DNA of 37,709 bases, from the NCBI GenBank assembly GCA_001898995.1, contig MKVZ01000017.1:178225-215933 (forward strand), in the 5' to 3' direction. The translations under genes were made by a program, and so were the position numbers. The DNA comes from Rhizobiales bacterium 63-22. Its GTDB lineage: Bacteria > Pseudomonadota > Alphaproteobacteria > Rhizobiales > Rhizobiaceae. Positions within the stretch are counted from its first letter, which is position 1, and each line of letters opens with the position of its first letter. Positions 34,823 to 37,709 of the stretch are shown piece after piece. The notes under the pieces were generated by a model. It was given only the letters and a program-made list of their open reading frames with translations, had not been told where the DNA came from and did not search any database.

Positions 34823-35197
34823 ATGAAGCGACTACTTCTTACGGTATTTGCGATATTGGTTGCTTCAGGCACAATTGCTGCTGTTCCATTTAAGAAGCAT
34901 TCAAACGGAGATTTAACAGTCAACGTTGCTAAGCTCACAAAGAAGAACATTAAGGCAATCGTGCACGACATTCCCGGAAAGCAGGGAAAGTGTGTTCGTT
35001 TCCAAATAATGAGATTTCAGAAATCTCAACTGAATGATGCGATCATGCGAATTCCGGCAGATCGACCCGGAATTGAGTTCGAGTTACACGCTGATGGAAA
35101 TATTAATGTGGTTTGTGGCCGCTTCTCGGAAGACCACTATGATAACAAAGGAAACCCCGAGCGTTATATCGAATATGAGAAAATCAACGGCTACTGA
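34823..35197 (+). CDS. Small secreted protein of unknown function
   Basis: A 124-residue protein with a typical signal peptide (KRLLLTVFAILVASGTIAA) and a small mature domain with two cysteines (C50 in GKCVRF and C93 in VVCGRF) that could form a disulfide. No family is recognised. A GTG three codons upstream (34814) is an alternative start. It is the last intact gene of the island and stops 13 bases before the right direct repeat. The neighbouring host gene (COG4315) is also secreted, but the two proteins are not alike. Confidence 0.6.
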   Translation: MKRLLLTVFAILVASGTIAAVPFKKHSNGDLTVNVAKLTKKNIKAIVHDIPGKQGKCVRFQIMRFQKSQLNDAIMRIPADRPGIEFELHADGNINVVCGRFSEDHYDNKGNPERYIEYEKINGY

Positions 35198-35210
35198 AAT
35201 AAGAATACCA

Positions 35211-35500
35211 ATATGTGGGCGTATAAAGGCAAGCTGCTCTATCGTTACCACGACGACAAGAAGGCCGGCGATGTGAAGGGCGATGGCAAGGGCGGCGTCT
35301 GGCACGTCGTGAAATAGAACATTTCCGGCAAACCGCCTGAACAGGCCCGGCACATCGACCGCCGGACCTGTTCGTGCGGGCTGTAAAAAATCCGGCTGAA
35401 ATTCTTCTCCAGCTTGACACGGCTCAATTCTGGAGCGATTTAACGATGCGCCACATGGCCGGGCGGGTATGATGTAATGGTAGCCTGTCAGCTTCCCAAG
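35211..35500 (+). repeat. Right 290-bp direct repeat (att region) of the island
   Basis: A gapless copy of 20182-20471 with six base differences (at 35235, 35351, 35363, 35366, 35373 and 35420). It contains the end of a COG4315 gene, a hairpin, the promoter region and the first half of the tRNA. The two copies of the hairpin differ yet both can still pair, which suggests natural divergence between strains and not sequencing error. The copy was therefore probably carried in by the element. Confidence 0.93.
35213..35317 (+). pseudogene. 3' fragment of a second COG4315 gene
   Basis: The last 34 codons of the COG4315 gene (from MWAYKGK to the stop at 35317), with one amino-acid change (Pro to Leu, KGKLLYRY). 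There is no signal peptide, no CxxxC motif and no ribosome site, so this is a passenger piece of the att duplication and not a gene. Confidence 0.85.
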
Positions 35501-35536
35501 CTGAACGCGCGGGTTCGATTCCCGCTACCCGCTCCA
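35463..35536 (+). tRNA. tRNA-Gly(CCC)
   Basis: A 74-base tRNA with acceptor strands GCGGGTA and TACCCGC, discriminator T and encoded CCA. The anticodon stem TCAGC/GCTGA encloses the loop TTCCCAA, giving anticodon CCC (35495-35497), which reads GGG. The T arm is CGGGTTCGATTCCCG. The 5' 38 bases are shared with the left direct repeat, while the 3' part occurs only here. The island therefore took the place of the original upstream half. Transcription now depends on the promoter in the right repeat (35318-35462). Confidence 0.96.
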
Positions 35537-35658
35537 GAAACAAAATCAATATGTCATGGAAATTTGTGCTGCCTGAGAGGCCGCGCGTCGCTCGGATCAT
35601 CCCGCTCCGAAGCGGAACGGATCATGTGGGTGCGGCGCAAAAGGATAATGTGACGGAT

Positions 35659-35850
35659 TTACCTGTTCACCGGACTGATCGATCCCGTCAGGGTGTGGTC
35701 CAGCGTTACCGACAGCTTCGGCTCCTCGCCCGAAAGAAAAACCACCAGCGCCAGCATCAGGATCAGCGGCGCGGCAAGGATGCCGCTGCGGATGGCGGGC
35801 TCCAGTATCGGGCGCGATTTTCTGTTTCGGACAGACGGTTGGTTTCTCAT
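35659..35850 (-). CDS. Small membrane protein, hypothetical
   Basis: A 63-residue protein with a basic N-terminus (RNQPSVRNRKSRP), one hydrophobic helix (AAPLILMLALVVFLSG) and a short polar, probably periplasmic tail. Composition is that of the backbone. Start at ATG 35850; a TTG at 35868 would add six residues. No ribosome site is clear. Function unknown; the topology (one membrane helix, N-in) is the only firm inference. A longer overlapping frame exists on the same strand, but it lacks this membrane pattern. Confidence 0.5.
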   Translation of the reverse strand: MRNQPSVRNRKSRPILEPAIRSGILAAPLILMLALVVFLSGEEPKLSVTLDHTLTGSISPVNR

Positions 35851-36005
35851 GCGGCCGATGGTGGACAAGCAGGATTAATTTCCGATTAAACGATTGGGTT
35901 AAATTTATATAAAGCTGCATCTTTCAGCCAGTTACGGGCAATGGGGTTGCATTTTCGGGAACAGTGCCGACATTCAACACGGCTCGGTTTTTCATCAAGG
36001 ATCAT

Positions 36006-36536
36006 ATGTTAGGCGATTTGTTTCAGTCCGTTCTGGCTTTCGTGCGCGACCACGGCGCATGGGCGCCGCTCATCACCTTCGTTCTGGCTTTCTGCGAATC
36101 CCTCGCCTTCCTTTCGCTGCTCGTGCCGGCCTCGACCATCCTGATCGGCGTTGGCGCACTGATCGGCGTGGCGAGGCTGGATTTCTTCAGCCTTTGGCTT
36201 TCCGCAGCCTTCGGCGCGTTTATGGGCGACTGGCTGTCCTACTGGCTCGGCTGGCGATACCGCGACCGCATGCTGCATGTCTGGCCATTGTCGCGCCATC
36301 CCAAGATGGTGGAAAACGGACAGCTCTTTTTCCGCCGCTGGGGGACGTGGAGCGTTTTCCTCGGCCGTTTTCTGGGGCCGCTGCGCGCCGTCGTGCCGCT
36401 TCTGGCCGGGATCATGGGGCTGCCGCAGTTCCTGTTCCAACTCGCCAATTTCGTATCCGCCGCGATCTGGGCCTTTGTGCTGCTCGCGCCCGGCGCGTTC
36501 GCCTTCCATCTCGACTGGCTGGGCTGGCTGGATTGA
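36006..36536 (+). CDS. DedA-family membrane protein
   Basis: A 176-residue integral membrane protein of the DedA/VTT (SNARE-associated) family. Members move or flip lipids such as undecaprenyl phosphate or phospholipids across the inner membrane. Seen here: the early FCESLAFLSLLVPAS re-entrant segment with its acidic residue, AAFGAFMGDWLSYWLGW (GD...YxxG), FFRRWGTWSVFLGRF and FLGPLRAVVPLLAGIMG (RxxPxxRxxxPxxAG type). I chose ATG 36006 over the frame opening at 35964. It appears monocistronic, followed by a strong hairpin. Confidence 0.88.
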   Translation: MLGDLFQSVLAFVRDHGAWAPLITFVLAFCESLAFLSLLVPASTILIGVGALIGVARLDFFSLWLSAAFGAFMGDWLSYWLGWRYRDRMLHVWPLSRHPKMVENGQLFFRRWGTWSVFLGRFLGPLRAVVPLLAGIMGLPQFLFQLANFVSAAIWAFVLLAPGAFAFHLDWLGWLD

Positions 36537-36544
36537 AACCGGAT

Positions 36545-36576
36545 AAAAAAAGGCCCGCTTCGGCGAGAAGCGGGCC
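36545..36576 (-). terminator. Strong hairpin after the DedA gene
   Basis: GGCCCGCTTC (36552-36561), loop GGCGA and GAAGCGGGCC (36567-36576) give a 10-bp stem. The T-run lies on the minus strand (A-run at 36545-36551 on the plus strand), so it fits best as an intrinsic terminator for leftward transcription, although no leftward gene is seen to its right. It may also limit read-through from the DedA gene. Confidence 0.65.
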
Positions 36577-36832
36577 AGAGTTCATGACGTTAGGTGACTG
36601 GCTCGGAGGTCATAAGAGCCACTCAAATAACGTATGAGCGCGCGGAATGTTCCATCCACAAGAAAGGTTGCCGAAAATATTGTTGGCCGTGGGCGTTCCG
36701 TAACAAGCCTGTCGCGAAAGTTGAAAAGGCAAAAGCCGGATTGCCGGCGGTTTTAATTCTCCGTCAACGAATCGGTGCGATGACTAAGTTTCTGTAAAAC
36801 ATGGCCGGCGTTCCGGGCCGTGCTGTTCGAGT

Positions 36833-37709
36833 ATGGGCGTTTGCGTTATGGGTGAGAAGTGGCGGCTCTGCGGTGTTGTCAGCGGTGCGGCGAGAGTTCT
36901 GCGCGAAAGACGCGGCTCGCTGGTCCTGTTCGCCGGCATGATATTGGCAAGCGCGCTGGCGGGCTGCGCCACGGCGCCGCAGATGGCTTCCAAGGGCCGG
37001 CACTCCAAGGAATATTTCGCTGAATCCAAATACGGCGTAAAGGCCAGTCCACGTCTTTACCGCGCGGGACAACGGATGCCGCACGGTGGCGGCCGCTATC
37101 AGGTCGGCCAGCCCTATATGGTCAAGGGCCGCTGGTACTATCCCAAGGAATATAAGCATTATACCGCCATCGGCCGGGCATCGTGGTATGGCGACGCGTT
37201 CCACGGGCGCCTGACGGCCAATGGAGAGGTCTATGACACGATGCGCCTGACGGCGGCGCATCCGACCATGCCGCTGCCGAGCTATGCGCGCGTCACCAAT
37301 ATGGCGAACGGCAGTTCCGTCATTGTGCGCGTCAACGATCGCGGCCCCTATGAGCGGAACCGTGTGATCGACCTGTCGGAAAAAGCCGCCGAAATGCTGG
37401 ATTATCAGCACCACGGCACGGCCAAGGTGAAGGTGGAATATGTCGGGCGCGCGCCGCTGGAGGGTAACGACGAGCCCTATCTGCTCGCTTCCTATCGTCC
37501 CGGCAATGGCGATATGATCGGCCAGCCCGCGACGGGCGTGATGCTTGCCATGAACGAGCCGACGCCGCCCGCGCCCAAGATTCTGCCCAGAGTGGCGAGG
37601 GTGGCATATGAGCCTGTGCCGCGGCCAATGTCTGTCCCGTCCATGCCGAGGCCGCCGCTGCCGAGGTCGGCTATGCCGAAGCCGGACGTGCCGAGGCCGG
37701 CGCTGGCGG
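36833..37709 (+). CDS. rlpA: RlpA-like septal lytic transglycosylase lipoprotein, cut by window edge
   Basis: The frame runs from ATG 36833 to the window end without a stop (292 codons). The N-terminus has a signal sequence with a lipobox (SALAGC, Cys45), so the protein is probably anchored to the outer membrane. The double-psi beta-barrel follows: IGRASWYGDAFHGRLTANGE, LTAAHPTMPLPSYARVTN and VRVNDRGPYERNRVIDLS are diagnostic of RlpA, which cleaves naked glycan strands in some bacteria. After it comes a proline-rich tail (PRPMSVPSMPRPP and similar). A SPOR domain, if present, lies outside the window. An in-frame ATG at 36848 is an alternative start. The 250 bp upstream contain a short GCCGG/CCGGC hairpin (36735-36748) and nothing else that I can support. 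Confidence 0.9.
   Translation, partial: MGVCVMGEKWRLCGVVSGAARVLRERRGSLVLFAGMILASALAGCATAPQMASKGRHSKEYFAESKYGVKASPRLYRAGQRMPHGGGRYQVGQPYMVKGRWYYPKEYKHYTAIGRASWYGDAFHGRLTANGEVYDTMRLTAAHPTMPLPSYARVTNMANGSSVIVRVNDRGPYERNRVIDLSEKAAEMLDYQHHGTAKVKVEYVGRAPLEGNDEPYLLASYRPGNGDMIGQPATGVMLAMNEPTPPAPKILPRVARVAYEPVPRPMSVPSMPRPPLPRSAMPKPDVPRPALA

Larger units (their letters stand above)
20472..35500. mobile_element. Pipolin-like integrated element in tRNA-Gly(CCC)
   Basis: The roughly 15-kb segment lies between 290-bp direct repeats and has lower, more variable GC than the flanks. It contains a tyrosine integrase and a family B DNA polymerase with the features of primer-independent piPolB, the two genes that define pipolins. 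Cargo includes an OLD-family nuclease, a reverse transcriptase with a RecB-like nuclease, a HUH Rep-like protein, an XRE regulator and several unknown proteins. No conjugation genes, relaxase of Mob type or phage structural genes are seen. Known pipolins likewise use tRNA genes and carry defence genes; the assignment rests on the polymerase motifs and has not been tested by phylogeny. Confidence 0.82.

Overview
The window looks like chromosomal DNA of an alphaproteobacterium of the Brucella/Ochrobactrum group (Rhizobiales). The backbone is GC-rich and carries the gene order mrcA-prfB, a complete SUF iron-sulfur operon and a palindromic intergenic repeat of a type scattered through Rhizobiales genomes. 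The genus is an inference from protein flavour and gene order; no database search was possible.

Backbone, left part (1-14186): the end of penicillin-binding protein 1A, prfB with its programmed +1 frameshift, a convergent bcp/DUF455 pair, a 1.2-kaa YhdP/AsmA-like envelope protein, an LprI-like protein, tyrS, an alpha/beta hydrolase, and then the Fe-S assembly cluster, opened by an IscS/NifS-type cysteine desulfurase and sufB.

First accessory insertion (14187-about 15970): a low-GC two-gene cassette sits inside the suf operon between sufB and sufC, co-directional with it. It encodes an AAA/ABC-type ATPase and a small TOPRIM (DUF4276-like) protein. The layout is that of a split OLD/PARIS-like anti-phage module. 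The operon then continues with sufC, sufD, sufS and sufT (DUF59), followed by a COG4315 periplasmic protein.

Second accessory insertion (20472-35500): a 15-kb island in a tRNA-Gly(CCC) gene, bounded by 290-bp direct repeats that differ at six positions. It encodes a family B DNA polymerase with intact exonuclease and polymerase motifs and an RTRG tetrapeptide resembling the KTRG signature of primer-independent polymerases (piPolB), plus a divergently transcribed tyrosine integrase. I therefore read it as a pipolin. Its cargo is a likely defence block on the minus strand: an OLD-family ATPase/TOPRIM nuclease, a 367-nt gap that could hold a non-coding RNA, an Abi/UG-type reverse transcriptase, and an overlapping RecB-like PD-(D/E)xK nuclease. 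Further right are a very AT-rich stretch with a HUH-type Rep-like protein, an XRE regulator with a putative operator at its start, two zinc-ribbon membrane proteins, a PcfJ-like protein and a small secreted protein. The right end carries a duplicate of the last 34 codons of the COG4315 gene and the intact tRNA.

Backbone, right part (35537-37709): a small membrane protein, a DedA-family protein and the start of an RlpA-like lipoprotein that runs off the window.

The most promising candidates for something undescribed are the reverse transcriptase/RecB-like nuclease operon with its upstream gap, and the pipolin itself, with two replication proteins and an unusual att structure in which the 5' half of the tRNA gene is the displaced part. 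The ATPase/TOPRIM cassette embedded in the suf operon comes next.
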